Part shown: one piece after another, positions 51,281-59,786 of the stretch | How the letters are laid out: each line of letters starts with the position of its first letter | Position numbering within the stretch: the stretch's first letter is position 1 | DNA from: Pleomorphomonas sp. JP5 | GTDB taxonomy: Bacteria > Pseudomonadota > Alphaproteobacteria > Rhizobiales > Pleomorphomonadaceae | NCBI RefSeq assembly: GCF_023721815.1 | Contig: NZ_JAMDLI010000002.1 | Coordinates: 186,001 to 250,000 of the forward strand | Reading direction: 5' to 3' | DNA length: 64,000 nt | Program-made: the position numbers and the translations under genes | Notes under the pieces: generated by a model | What the model saw: the letters and a program-made list of their open reading frames with translations, nothing else | Told to the model about the DNA's origin: nothing | Database searches by the model: none

Positions 51281-52393
51281 TCAGGCCGGCCTGGCGTTCT
51301 CATTGACGCCTGCCCCCATCGCCTCGAGATGACGGAAGAAAATCTCGGGGTCGACATAAAGGCCTTGGGGCAGAAGGCCGGGACGGCGTTCTGCCCCGAC
51401 CATCTCCCTCACGCATGCCGCCGCCGCGATGGCCGTCAGTTCATAAGGATCGTCATGGCTGACCCGGAGACGAACCGTGGTCGGCGTTCCCTCGCGAACG
51501 CCCCGACCGTCGCACACCAGCACCGTCCATTCCTCGCGGCGCGTCCAGCGCTTCAGGGCCGCGAAGAAACCCGCAGCGGCCAGCGGGCGCAGGGGTGGCA
51601 GCAGGGCCGCCAGCATGGCCGCCGGCAAGACCGCATAGTCGATGATAGGTCCGAAGCCCCCGATGTAGAAGCCCGTCTCCTTCAGGTGAGGAAATCGATC
51701 GGGCAGGTTGCGCAGTTCCTCGATCCCCATGGCGATCGTTCCCTGCCGCCCAACCGGAGAGCCAAAGTCGAAGTCGCGGGCGTTGCGCCAGGACCGGACC
51801 CAACGTCCCTCGACGAAGGCGCTGGGGTCCATCTCCCGCAGTTCGCACACGAAATCCTCGGCAGCGCCAGCACCGAAGCTCAAGCGCGACCAGTCGACAT
51901 TGAAGCTCGCATAGACTGGAGCGTGGGTGAGATCGACGGTGGATGCGAGACGCCGGATCATCGCGGCCGGCAATCCTGGGTGAAAGCCGCCGTCACTGAC
52001 GAACTGCAGCCCATGCCGGAGGATGTCCGGCTCGATCGCCCTGAGTGCCTGCCACTTGCTCGACGACGACAGGTGAGTGTCGAAATAGTCGATGCCGAGC
52101 GTCAGCGCCGCACTGGCGACGACCGGCGCGTTGCCGGCCGAGGAGGTCGCGGACACCACCAGATCGGCGCCCGACAAGGCCGTCAGAAGGCCGGCGCGGT
52201 CGGAACTGTCGGCACGGACACCAACCAGCGTCGCCCCCGTCTCGGCGGCGATACGGGCGGCAGCGTCGTCCACCGACGCCTTGGTGCGTCCCATCAGACG
52301 AAGATCGTAGTCACCCGTCCGCGCGAGCAGACGCGCCAGACGCCGCCCCGTGTTGCCCGCGCCGCCCAGAATGGCGATGGTCGCCCTTGCCAT
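51281..52393 (-). CDS. Saccharopine-dehydrogenase-like NAD(P)-binding reductase
   Basis: 370 residues from the ATG at 52393 (GGGGGA upstream). Rossmann N-terminus AILGGAGNTGRRLARLLARTGDYDLRLMGRT, then ADLVVSATSSAGNAPVVASAALTLGIDYFDT and GLQFVSDGGFHPGLPAAMIRR. This is the Sacchrp_dh_NADP family; whether it acts on saccharopine, spermidine or a lipid-linked substrate is unknown. There is no lysine-pathway partner. Its stop faces the stop of the DUF1579-like gene at a distance of 5 bp. Confidence 0.85.
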   Translation of the reverse strand: MARATIAILGGAGNTGRRLARLLARTGDYDLRLMGRTKASVDDAAARIAAETGATLVGVRADSSDRAGLLTALSGADLVVSATSSAGNAPVVASAALTLGIDYFDTHLSSSSKWQALRAIEPDILRHGLQFVSDGGFHPGLPAAMIRRLASTVDLTHAPVYASFNVDWSRLSFGAGAAEDFVCELREMDPSAFVEGRWVRSWRNARDFDFGSPVGRQGTIAMGIEELRNLPDRFPHLKETGFYIGGFGPIIDYAVLPAAMLAALLPPLRPLAAAGFFAALKRWTRREEWTVLVCDGRGVREGTPTTVRLRVSHDDPYELTAIAAAACVREMVGAERRPGLLPQGLYVDPEIFFRHLEAMGAGVNENARPA

Positions 52394-52483
52394 GAAATCC
52401 CCCACCGACGGTTGTCGTCGCTCGCGGAAAGTGTGAGCGCGTCACGCCGAACCATCGAGACGGATGACTACTTAGACCGGCCT

Positions 52484-53362
52484 TCAATCCAGCCCAACCA
52501 TACGCCGGATATCGGCCACGGTCGCGCCTGCGGCCCGCAAGGCGGACAAGCCCTCCGACTTCTTCGACTTCGACAGCTTGCGACCATCGGCGTCGACGAT
52601 CAGTCGATGATGGTGATAGCGCGGCTCAGGGAACCCGAGAAGCGTCTGCAACAGGCGGTGAACCGCCGTGGCGAAATAGAGATCGTGGCCGCGCACCACA
52701 TCGGTCACCCCCTGCAGCGCATCGTCCACCACGACGGCGAGGTGGTAGGCAGCGGGCGTGAACTTGCCCGCAAGCATAACATCGCCCCAGGCTGCGGGAT
52801 CGGCGGGCACCATCATGCCCGGACCATCGAGACTGTCGCCAAACTCCTGCCAGGAGAGATAACCGGCAAGATGAATCGCCTTGGCCATGTCGAGCCGCCA
52901 GGCATGCGGCTGGCCGGCCGCGACGCACGCGGCCACGTCCTGGACCAGCCGGTCGCGGTCGATGCTGGGATAGAGCGGAGCACAGTCAGGGTCGCGAGGC
53001 CACGGCTCACCGCTGCGCACCTCCTCCGAACGGATCGCCTCGGCTATCTCCGCGCGACTGAGAAACGAGCGATAGACGAGCCCCAACCCCTTCAACCGGT
53101 CGAGGGCGGCCGCATAATCGTCCGCGTGCTCCGACTGGCGACGAACGGGCCGTTCGTAGACGATGCCCAACCAGTCGAGATCGTCCAGAATGGCGCGCTC
53201 ATGCTCCGGCCGGGCACGGGTGATATCGACGTCCTCGATGCGGACCAGCATGCGGCCGCCACTCTGGGCGGCCATATCGGCATTGAGAAGTGCCGACAGG
53301 GCGTGGCCCAAATGCAGCGGTCCGTTGGGCGAAGGCGCGAAGCGGAAAACGGAGGCGGTCAT
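52484..53362 (-). CDS. gluQ: Glutamyl-Q tRNA(Asp) synthetase
   Basis: 292 residues, class I catalytic core without the anticodon-binding domain. RFAPSPNGPLHLGHALSAL is the HIGH motif; KLSKSKKS is KMSKS; MLVRIEDVD contacts glutamate. It charges queuosine 34 of tRNA-Asp with glutamate. The zinc-binding Cys cluster of E. coli GluQRS (CxC...C) is replaced: the region reads YRSFLSRAEIAEAI with no Cys, and only one Cys remains in DPDCAPLY, so this member probably lacks the zinc. Confidence 0.92.
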   Translation of the reverse strand: MTASVFRFAPSPNGPLHLGHALSALLNADMAAQSGGRMLVRIEDVDITRARPEHERAILDDLDWLGIVYERPVRRQSEHADDYAAALDRLKGLGLVYRSFLSRAEIAEAIRSEEVRSGEPWPRDPDCAPLYPSIDRDRLVQDVAACVAAGQPHAWRLDMAKAIHLAGYLSWQEFGDSLDGPGMMVPADPAAWGDVMLAGKFTPAAYHLAVVVDDALQGVTDVVRGHDLYFATAVHRLLQTLLGFPEPRYHHHRLIVDADGRKLSKSKKSEGLSALRAAGATVADIRRMVGLD

Positions 53363-53462
53363 CTCTCAGCTGTCGGCGGACGGCCGGCGCTGCTGCCGGC
53401 TTTTGACGGGCCGAACAGTATACGTCTTGAATGCTGAAGTCTCGTGTCGAAGGAGAAACCGG

Positions 53463-54104
53463 ATGCGTCTCATCCTGACGGAAGCCGACATGATCGAGGG
53501 CCTCGACTATCTCGAACGCGTCGATCCGCGCCTTGCGCCGGTGAGGGTCACGGCCGGCCCGGTCGACATCCGCTATCGACCGCCCGGCTTCGAAGGCATC
53601 GCCCGCATTGTCGTGGCACAGCAATTGTCGGTCTCCAGCGCCGATGCCATCTGGAGCAGGTTCGAGACGCTGCTCGGCGCGGCGACGGCCGAAGCCTACC
53701 TCCGCCAGGACGAGGAGGCGCTGCGCGCCGCCGGACTGTCGCGGGGCAAAGTCAAGACGCTGCACGCTCTCGCCGAAGCGGCGGCCGACGGCCTGGATCT
53801 CGAAGGACTTGCCGACGAACCACCCGAAGTGGCAACCGAGAAACTGACGGCCATCCATGGCATTGGCCGCTGGACGGCCGAGATATTCCTGCTGTTCTGC
53901 GCACGCAACGCCGACGTGCTGCCCGCTGGAGATCTGGCGCTTCAGGTGGCGGCCGCCGAGGCGCTGGCGTTGGACGGGCGCCCCAGCGAGAAGGAATTAC
54001 GGGCGATATCAGAGCTTTGGTCGCCCTGGCGCGGCGTTGCGGCAAAGCTGCTTTGGGCCTATTACAAGGCAATGCGACAGGGCAGGAACGTCCTCCCGGT
54101 CTAA
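53463..54104 (+). CDS. DNA-3-methyladenine glycosylase II (AlkA/HhH-GPD family)
   Basis: 213 residues from the ATG at 53463 (AGGAG at 53451-53455). HhH-GPD core: FEGIARIVVAQQLSVSSADAIWSRFE, hairpin LTAIHGIGRWTAEIFLLF and catalytic Asp in LPAGDLALQVA, with the C-terminal WSPWRGVAAKLLWAYY. No iron-sulfur Cys cluster, as for AlkA. It removes alkylated purines from DNA. No ada or adaptive-response genes are nearby; it is followed by the esterase after 22 bp. Confidence 0.93.
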   Translation: MRLILTEADMIEGLDYLERVDPRLAPVRVTAGPVDIRYRPPGFEGIARIVVAQQLSVSSADAIWSRFETLLGAATAEAYLRQDEEALRAAGLSRGKVKTLHALAEAAADGLDLEGLADEPPEVATEKLTAIHGIGRWTAEIFLLFCARNADVLPAGDLALQVAAAEALALDGRPSEKELRAISELWSPWRGVAAKLLWAYYKAMRQGRNVLPV

Positions 54105-54126
54105 CCTGATCCCGGAGGATACTTCC

Positions 54127-54792
54127 ATGGCCGAAATCGACGGTCCGCGCCTCGACCCCGCTGATGGCAAGGCCGACGCCCTTGTCGTCCTGCTGCACGG
54201 CTACGGCGCCAACGGCGAGGATCTCTACGATATCGCCGAGAGCTGGGCGCCCTTCCTGCCCGGCGTCGCATTTGTCTCGCCTCATGCGCCGGAAGCCTGT
54301 CCGATGGTGCCGGGCGGACGCCAGTGGTTCCCGCTCACCATGCGCGACGACGCGGAACGCTGGACCGGCGTTCTCGCGGCCGGCCCGGCTCTCGACCGTT
54401 TCCTGGGCGCCGAACTCGAGCGCTGGGGCGTTTCGCCGGACCGACTCGTGCTGGTCGGTTTCAGCCAGGGCACCATGATGGCGCTGCACGTCGGTCTGAG
54501 GCGCAAACTGGAGCCGGCACTGATCGTCGGCTACTCGGGCTATCTTGCCGGCGCAGATCATCTCGACGAGATTTCGGCGAAACCGAAGGTGCTGCTCGTC
54601 CACGGCACGGCCGATCAGGTCCTGCCCGTCGAAAGCAGCCGCACCGCCGCCGCCGCGCTGACCGCCGCCGGACTTCCCGTATCGCTGCATCTTTCGCCCG
54701 GCCTCGGCCACGGCATCGATCGCATGGGTCTCGTTCTCGGTCTCAGGACCATCGCAGAAGCGCTCGGCATCGATCTTCCCGACGGCCGCTGA
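54127..54792 (+). CDS. Alpha/beta-hydrolase, carboxylesterase/phospholipase (YpfH type)
   Basis: 221 residues; GGAGG precedes the ATG. Oxyanion motif LVVLLHGYGANGEDL, nucleophile elbow LVGFSQGTMMALH, Asp in HGTADQVLPVES and His in SPGLGHGIDRMG: a complete Ser-Asp-His triad of the Abhydrolase_2 family. Probably cytoplasmic, hydrolyses short-chain esters; natural substrate unknown. It may be cotranscribed with the glycosylase gene. Confidence 0.9.
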   Translation: MAEIDGPRLDPADGKADALVVLLHGYGANGEDLYDIAESWAPFLPGVAFVSPHAPEACPMVPGGRQWFPLTMRDDAERWTGVLAAGPALDRFLGAELERWGVSPDRLVLVGFSQGTMMALHVGLRRKLEPALIVGYSGYLAGADHLDEISAKPKVLLVHGTADQVLPVESSRTAAAALTAAGLPVSLHLSPGLGHGIDRMGLVLGLRTIAEALGIDLPDGR

Positions 54793-54887
54793 CGATCTGT
54801 GCATCACGACGGTCGCCACCCATTGACGGATTGAGCCTCCTCCCTAACTACGCGAACATGCGGAGGATGGTTTTGCCAGGAGGCAGC

Positions 54888-55469
54888 ATGGTTCGGCTCA
54901 ATCGCATCTACACCCGCACCGGCGACGACGGTTCGAGCGGTCTGTCCACCGGTGAACGCCGGCTGAAGAACGACCCGCGCTTCGAGGCGATCGGCAGTGT
55001 CGACGAGACAAACGCAGCCATCGGAGTTGCTCGCCTGCATGTCGACGAGTACCCCGACCTCGACTTGATGCTGGGCGCCATCCAGAATGATCTGTTCGAT
55101 CTCGGCGCCGATCTTGCGACACCGGAAACAGAGACGCCGCCGGCCTTCGAACCGTTGCGTATCCTTCCCGTTCAGGTCGAGCGGCTGGAAAAGGAGATCG
55201 ACTACCTGAATCGCAGCCTCGCGCCGCTGACCACCTTCGTTCTACCGGGCGGCAGCGCCGCCGCCGCCCATCTGCACGTGGCGCGCACGGTCTGTCGAAG
55301 GGCCGAGCGAGTGGCGGTGACACTGGCCCGAACGGACGGCGAGCCGGTCAACCCGGAAGCGGTTCGCTATCTCAACCGCCTGTCCGACTTCCTGTTCGTG
55401 GCCAGCCGGTGGGCCAACGATCTCGGTGGTCGTGACGTGCTGTGGGTGCCCGGCCAGAACCGGGATTGA
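54888..55469 (+). CDS. Cob(I)yrinic acid a,c-diamide adenosyltransferase (PduO type)
   Basis: 193 residues from the ATG at 54888 (AGGAGG at short spacing); an in-frame ATG at 54858 adds ten residues. Motifs: RIYTRTGDDGSSGLSTGERRLKNDPRFEAIGSVDETNAAIG (ATP binding), then FVLPGGSAAAAHLHVARTVCRRAERV and LNRLSDFLFVASRW. Transfers adenosyl from ATP to cobalamin. The leader at 54793-54887 has no cobalamin riboswitch, but a GCCTCCT at 54835 complements the ribosome site (see findings). Confidence 0.95.
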   Translation: MVRLNRIYTRTGDDGSSGLSTGERRLKNDPRFEAIGSVDETNAAIGVARLHVDEYPDLDLMLGAIQNDLFDLGADLATPETETPPAFEPLRILPVQVERLEKEIDYLNRSLAPLTTFVLPGGSAAAAHLHVARTVCRRAERVAVTLARTDGEPVNPEAVRYLNRLSDFLFVASRWANDLGGRDVLWVPGQNRD

Positions 55470-55547
55470 GCGCGCCTGTTCCGATATGCGGACGTGCCCG
55501 TCGTCAAGGCTGCCTTGGCAGTGGAACCGGCGGGAGCGAGAGAAACC

Positions 55548-55937
55548 TCAGGCGATCTTCTCGGCAGCGGAGCGCCCGACCAGAGCCCGCGCCACGGCAG
55601 TGCGGATCTCGCTCAGCGTGAACGGCTTGGACACGACGTCGCTGACCAGGCTGTCGAGGCCGAAGGCCCGCTCCCGCTGGTCGGCGAAACCGGTCATCAG
55701 CAGGATCGAGAGGTCGGGGTAATCCCGGGCAACGGCCAGCGCCAAGGCGATGCCGTCCATGACCGGCATCATGATGTCGGACAGGAGCAGCTCGAAATCG
55801 CCTCGCTGCGCGGTGAGGATCTCCAGCGCGATGCCGCCATCCTCAGCCTCGGTGACTTCATGACCGTCGAGTTCCAGCGCCCTCTTGACGAAGGTCCGGA
55901 CCGACTCGTCGTCTTCAGTCAGCAGAATGCGCGCCAT
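55548..55937 (-). CDS. cpdR: CpdR-type single-domain response regulator
   Basis: 129 residues: a single receiver domain. Acid pair EDDE at residues 8-11, phospho-acceptor Asp54 in LLLSDIMMPVMDG, Thr in LLMTGF and Lys in VVSKPFTL; it has the typical start MARILLTEDDESVRTFVKRALELDGHEV. CpdR, phosphorylated by the CckA-ChpT relay, acts as ClpXP adaptor when unphosphorylated and controls CtrA and other turnover in Alphaproteobacteria. Its presence agrees with the CtrA-like boxes in this window. Confidence 0.93.
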   Translation of the reverse strand: MARILLTEDDESVRTFVKRALELDGHEVTEAEDGGIALEILTAQRGDFELLLSDIMMPVMDGIALALAVARDYPDLSILLMTGFADQRERAFGLDSLVSDVVSKPFTLSEIRTAVARALVGRSAAEKIA

Positions 55938-56023
55938 GGTCGCCCCCAGGGCACTCCCGTTGGAATCAAGACAATTCGATATGATTGTTACACAACTAGG
56001 CTATCTACACCAGATGCCTGCAC

Positions 56024-56554
56024 TTATTCGGTGACGACGCCAACAAAGGGCAACTCTCGGTAGGCGTGAGCTGCATCCATGCCATAGCCGACCACGAACA
56101 CGTCGGCACACGAGAAACCGACGATGTCGGCCTCGATCTCCGCCTTGCGCTTGCCGGGCTTGTCGAGCAGGACCGCGACCTTGACTTCCTTCGCGCCCCG
56201 ATCCTCGGTTAGACGTCGGGCGAATGCCAACGTCCGGCCCGACTCGAGAATATCGTCGATGATCAGCACCGAGCGACCGGCGACGTCCGTATCGATGTCG
56301 CGAATGATCTTGACGATGCCGGATGACGTGGTGCCGGTGCCGTAGCTCGACAGCATCATGAACTCGACCTGCGGCGCGAGGCCTTCGCGGTGCAAGGCGC
56401 GCAGAAGATCGGCGGCGAACATGAAGCTGCCCTTGAGGATGGCGATCACCATGAGATCTTCAGGCTGGGCCGCGGCGATCTCCTTGGCGATGGCGTCGAC
56501 GCGCGCGGCGATCGTCTCTTCCGAAAACAGCACGTCGATGGTCTTGCCCGTCAT
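56024..56554 (-). CDS. hpt: Hypoxanthine phosphoribosyltransferase
   Basis: 176 residues. PRPP loop VLIIDDILESGRTLAFA, AILKGSFMFAADLLRAL, FMMLSSYGTGTTSSG and the base-contacting FSCADVFVVGYGMDAAHAYRELPFVG. Converts hypoxanthine and guanine to nucleotides, recycling bases that the PNP of the salvage cluster produces. It is not part of that cluster, but they are functionally linked. Stop 86 bp from the cpdR start. Confidence 0.96.
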   Translation of the reverse strand: MTGKTIDVLFSEETIAARVDAIAKEIAAAQPEDLMVIAILKGSFMFAADLLRALHREGLAPQVEFMMLSSYGTGTTSSGIVKIIRDIDTDVAGRSVLIIDDILESGRTLAFARRLTEDRGAKEVKVAVLLDKPGKRKAEIEADIVGFSCADVFVVGYGMDAAHAYRELPFVGVVTE

Positions 56555-56668
56555 CCCGGTATCCTCATGAGGTCGCGACGGCCAAAGAGCTCAGATCCGG
56601 CGCAAACCGGCAAAGGGCGCGCATCCGGAACCGTCGCAGAGCCCCGGCCGCTTTCGGGCGGAGCTATA

Positions 56669-57676
56669 TTACGGCTGACGCTGGTCTGTAAACCGCACTT
56701 CCACGGTTACCGATGCTTCAGGAGGCGCCAGAAGACGGGTCTTGAAGTGCACCTTGCCCATCTGATCGATGCTGAGTTGCGGCAGGGCATAGTTCCAGGC
56801 ATAGACATCGCGCCCGGTCGACGATTTGAGCGTGACCCGGACCGCCGGCAAGCCCTTGGATTCGCTGTCGAGGTTGATGATGTCGCCTTCCACCAGCAAC
56901 ACGGGCGTCGACCCATCCATTTCCTGGCGGGCCGTGACGTTCTGAAAATCGAGCCCGCGCAGGTTGACCTTGAGGCCGAGCAACTCGTAGATCCCCGCCA
57001 AATCCGGAAGGGTCGCCACAATCCGTTGGCGACCGAGCACCCCGACCACGCAGAACATCACCAGGAAGCCGATCAGCAATACCGAAGCGACCGGTGTCGA
57101 CAAGTGCCGATCGAGCATCACCATGGTCGAAGCGCCGCGCCGTTTCGCCTTGCCACGCGGCTTCCGACGAGGTTCCTCGAAACCTGCCGGTGGCGCCTCG
57201 ATGGTCGGCGAAGCCTCGGCAACCTCCGATGGCGGCTCTTCGCTGTCAGGCGTCTCCGGTTCTTCGCCGCCGGATGAGAACAGGTCATCGACCGCCGACT
57301 GGTCGTTGCCGCCTGTCTCTTCCTCCGGGGGCGTCTCCTCGGACACATCGTCACTTTCAGGTCCCGACGCAAACAGGTCGTCGATGGCCGACTGGTCGTT
57401 GTCTTCACTTGCCGCTTCAGGCTGCGTTTCTGCGTCAAAAGCGCTGTCAGGCCCCGTTCCGGCGATGGCATCCCGCCACTCGTCCTCGCTCGGCTCGGGA
57501 CCGTCATTGGCCGGGCGCGGGGTGGGCACGGTATCGATCGGGGCGTCCGGATAATCGTTGGGCGTGGCGTGCCACACGGTACCGCAACGGGCGCAACGCA
57601 CCTTTCGACCGGTAACGCCGAGCGTGCCGTCGGCAATCTGGTACCCCGTCTCGCAGGCGGGGCAGACAATTCTCAT
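56669..57676 (-). CDS. Zinc-ribbon / DUF3426 membrane protein
   Basis: 335 residues from the ATG at 57676. N-terminal MJ0042-type zinc ribbon (CPACETGYQI ... VRCARCGTVW; CxxC twice), then about 140 residues of acidic low-complexity sequence with two copies of DNDQSAIDDLFASG-type repeat (NDQSAIDDLFASG and NDQSAVDDLFSSG). One membrane helix (PVASVLLIGFLVMFCVVGVL) is followed by a periplasmic DUF3426 domain. Function unknown; it is divergent from ftsEX, sharing a 427-bp region with a CtrA-like box. Confidence 0.88.
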   Translation of the reverse strand: MRIVCPACETGYQIADGTLGVTGRKVRCARCGTVWHATPNDYPDAPIDTVPTPRPANDGPEPSEDEWRDAIAGTGPDSAFDAETQPEAASEDNDQSAIDDLFASGPESDDVSEETPPEEETGGNDQSAVDDLFSSGGEEPETPDSEEPPSEVAEASPTIEAPPAGFEEPRRKPRGKAKRRGASTMVMLDRHLSTPVASVLLIGFLVMFCVVGVLGRQRIVATLPDLAGIYELLGLKVNLRGLDFQNVTARQEMDGSTPVLLVEGDIINLDSESKGLPAVRVTLKSSTGRDVYAWNYALPQLSIDQMGKVHFKTRLLAPPEASVTVEVRFTDQRQP

Positions 57677-57778
57677 CTTCGGCCCCCGATCGGCCGCCAG
57701 CCGGAATCCACACGGAAAGCGGGCGACGCGCCTCCCGCGCCGCCACGGCGGCTTATCCAAGGGATGACGGCAACATGC

Positions 57779-57793
57779 TTAATGAAACGTTAA
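57779..57793. promoter_or_regulatory. CtrA box (TTAA-N7-TTAA) between the DUF3426 gene and ftsE
   Basis: TTAA at 57779-57782, seven bases, TTAA at 57790-57793, an exact spacing match. It is 103 bp before the DUF3426 start and 311 bp before ftsE, so either could be the target. Without a CCAT extension, confidence is lower than for the box at 32128. Confidence 0.45.
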
Positions 57794-57913
57794 GGACAAG
57801 GGCTGCAACATCAATTATGAGGTCAGCGACACCGACAAGACACCACAACCGGCTTCCCGTGGCAAAGGCGGCGTGCGTTGACGGCCTTTTGCGACAACGA
57901 CTCGAAGGATGAG

Positions 57914-57965
57914 AAGCGGAGCAAAAGCCTGTGGGTCGGAGGTCCGCCGGCGACTGAGGCGGAAA
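57914..57965 (+). repeat. 52-bp direct repeat, copy 1, upstream of ftsE
   Basis: Matches the copy at 58047-58098 at 48 of 52 bases (differences at repeat positions 10, 23, 30 and 32). Both contain AGCCTGTGGG and CCGGCGACTGAGGCGGAAA. Between the copies are two perfect hairpins: AAGCCGC/GCGGCTT (57973-57988) and GGCGCC/GGCGCC (57991-58006). Not part of any gene I recognise. Confidence 0.85.
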
Positions 57966-58046
57966 AAACATGAAGCCGCAAGCGGCTTCCGGCGCCAAGC
58001 GGCGCCGCGCGGAGAGGGGATTTCGTGGCGAAGCCCCGAAAGACAA

Positions 58047-58098
58047 AAGCGGAGCGAAAGCCTGTGGGCCGGAGGCCTGCCGGCGACTGAGGCGGAAA
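58047..58098 (+). repeat. 52-bp direct repeat, copy 2, ending 5 bp before ftsE
   Basis: Second copy, offset 133 bp from copy 1. Its end (GGCGGAAA) provides the ribosome-site region for ftsE, whose ATG follows at 58104. Copy 1 is likewise followed by an ATG at 57969 but with no long frame, so the pair looks like a duplicated leader. Confidence 0.85.
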
Positions 58099-58103
58099 GA
58101 GTT

Positions 58104-58763
58104 ATGATCAGGTTCGAAAATGTCGGCCTCCGCTACGGAACGGGACGGGAGGTGCTGAGCGATCTGACGTTCTCGATCGCTCCGCACTCCTTCCAGTTCC
58201 TGACCGGCCCTTCCGGGGCGGGAAAGACGACACTGATCCGCTTGTTGTTTCTCAACCTCAAACCGACGCGTGGCCTCATTTCCATTTTCGGCAAGGACAC
58301 CGCCCTTCTGAAGCGCGCGGACATGCCGGCATTGCGCCGCCGCATCGGCGTCGTCTTCCAGGACTTCCGCTTGCTCGACCACCTCACCACCTACGAGAAC
58401 GTGGCGCTGCCCTACCGGGTGCTCGGCAAGGACGAGGCGAGCTATCGCGCCGATGTCGTCGACCTCTTGGACTGGGTCGGCCTCGGCGATCGGAAGCACG
58501 TCTACCCGCCAGTGCTTTCAGGCGGCGAGAAGCAGCGCGCCGCCATCGCCCGCGCCCTGATCACCAAGCCGGAATTTCTTCTCGCCGACGAACCGACCGG
58601 CAACGTCGATCCGCCGCTCGCCCGTCGCCTGCTGCGTCTCTTCCTGGAACTCAACCGCCTTGGCACCGCCGTGCTCATCGCCACCCACGACATCGGCCTG
58701 ATGGACCAGCTCGACGTTCGGCGCATGGTCATCGAGCACGGTCACCTCGAGATCTACGAATGA
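58104..58763 (+). CDS. ftsE: Cell division ATP-binding protein FtsE
   Basis: 219 residues from the ATG at 58104; the same frame is open upstream through the repeats but has no family sequence. Walker A FLTGPSGAGKTTLIRLL, Q-loop VFQDFRLLDHLTTYENVALPYRV, signature LSGGEKQRAAIARAL, Walker B FLLADEPTGNVDP and His in IATHDIGLM. It partners FtsX at the septum to control peptidoglycan hydrolases. Overlaps ftsX by 4 bp (ATGA). Confidence 0.96.
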   Translation: MIRFENVGLRYGTGREVLSDLTFSIAPHSFQFLTGPSGAGKTTLIRLLFLNLKPTRGLISIFGKDTALLKRADMPALRRRIGVVFQDFRLLDHLTTYENVALPYRVLGKDEASYRADVVDLLDWVGLGDRKHVYPPVLSGGEKQRAAIARALITKPEFLLADEPTGNVDPPLARRLLRLFLELNRLGTAVLIATHDIGLMDQLDVRRMVIEHGHLEIYE

Positions 58764-59725
58764 AGACGCCGATCCCCCGACCCAAGAGGGCTGCCACGGC
58801 GCCCAAGGCGAAGCCAGGCGGCGATACGGTCCTCGCATCGCCGATCGTGCCGCCGCAGGCCATCGCCGGACGAACGCTGGTGCTGGTCATCGCCATCATG
58901 ACCTTCCTGGCCGGCTTCACCATCGCCGTCGTCTCGGTGATCGACCGGGCCGCCGACGCCTGGGCGTCCGACATTGGCCGCGAGGTCACCATCGAGATCA
59001 GGCCGCTCGACGGTGTCGCCATCGACGCCGAAGTGGAGAAGGCCGTGGCGCTCGCACAGGAGTTTCCCGGCGTTGGCGGCGCCCGAGCCATCAGCGATGC
59101 CGAGACACAGCGCCTGCTGGAACCCTGGCTCGGGCCGGGTACGGACCTTTCGGCCCTGCCCGTGCCCCGCCTCGTTGTCGTCTCGATCGACGATGCGGGG
59201 GCCTTCGATACCAAGGCGCTCGCCGACGCGGTGAACCGCGACATCCGGGGGGGAAGCGTCGACGACCACGCGCTCTGGGTCGACCGTCTCTCGGCCATGG
59301 CATCCTCGATGGTGTTCGCCGGTGTCGGCCTGATGAGTTTGATGCTCGTCGCGCTTATCCTGTCGGTCGTGTTCGCAACGCGCGCCGCCATGGCGGGAAA
59401 CCGCGACGTCATCGAGGTTCTGCATTTCTGCGGGGCCGAGGACCGTTTCATCGCCGGACAGTTCCAGAAGCGTTTCCTGCTGTTCGGCATCGAGGGCGGC
59501 GCCATCGGCGGCGCTCTGGCGCTTCTGGCCATGGCAATTGCCGCATGGGCGATCGGCGGCTCGGCCGGGCGGCCGGGAGCCGACCAGATCGAGGCTATGT
59601 TCGGCCGCTTCGAGCTGCCCGGCACCGCTTACGTCCTGGTGCTGTCTCTCGTCGTGGCCGTGGCGCTTCTGACGGCGCTCACGTCGCGTCTGGCCGTGCG
59701 GCGATCGCTATCGGCGCTCGATTGA
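58760..59725 (+). CDS. ftsX: Cell division permease-like protein FtsX
   Basis: 321 residues. A basic cytoplasmic N-terminus, first helix (TLVLVIAIMTFLAGFTIAVVSV), a periplasmic loop of about 140 residues that in other species binds hydrolase activators, then three C-terminal helices with EVLHFCGAEDRFIAGQFQKRF in the MacB/FtsX-type coupling region. Low conservation of the loop is normal. Coupled to ftsE; the pair is likely transcribed with the DUF218 and plsC genes downstream. Confidence 0.93.
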   Translation: MKTPIPRPKRAATAPKAKPGGDTVLASPIVPPQAIAGRTLVLVIAIMTFLAGFTIAVVSVIDRAADAWASDIGREVTIEIRPLDGVAIDAEVEKAVALAQEFPGVGGARAISDAETQRLLEPWLGPGTDLSALPVPRLVVVSIDDAGAFDTKALADAVNRDIRGGSVDDHALWVDRLSAMASSMVFAGVGLMSLMLVALILSVVFATRAAMAGNRDVIEVLHFCGAEDRFIAGQFQKRFLLFGIEGGAIGGALALLAMAIAAWAIGGSAGRPGADQIEAMFGRFELPGTAYVLVLSLVVAVALLTALTSRLAVRRSLSALD

Positions 59726-59786
59726 GCGATCGAACGGGAGGTGACCCGGATTTGTCATTCATCGGCCGATTTCCTAAAATGAGCCC

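Noticed and set aside
54793-54887. Adenosylcobalamin riboswitch before the PduO-type gene
   Set aside because: The gap is under 100 bp and has no B12-box sequence; far too short for this riboswitch.
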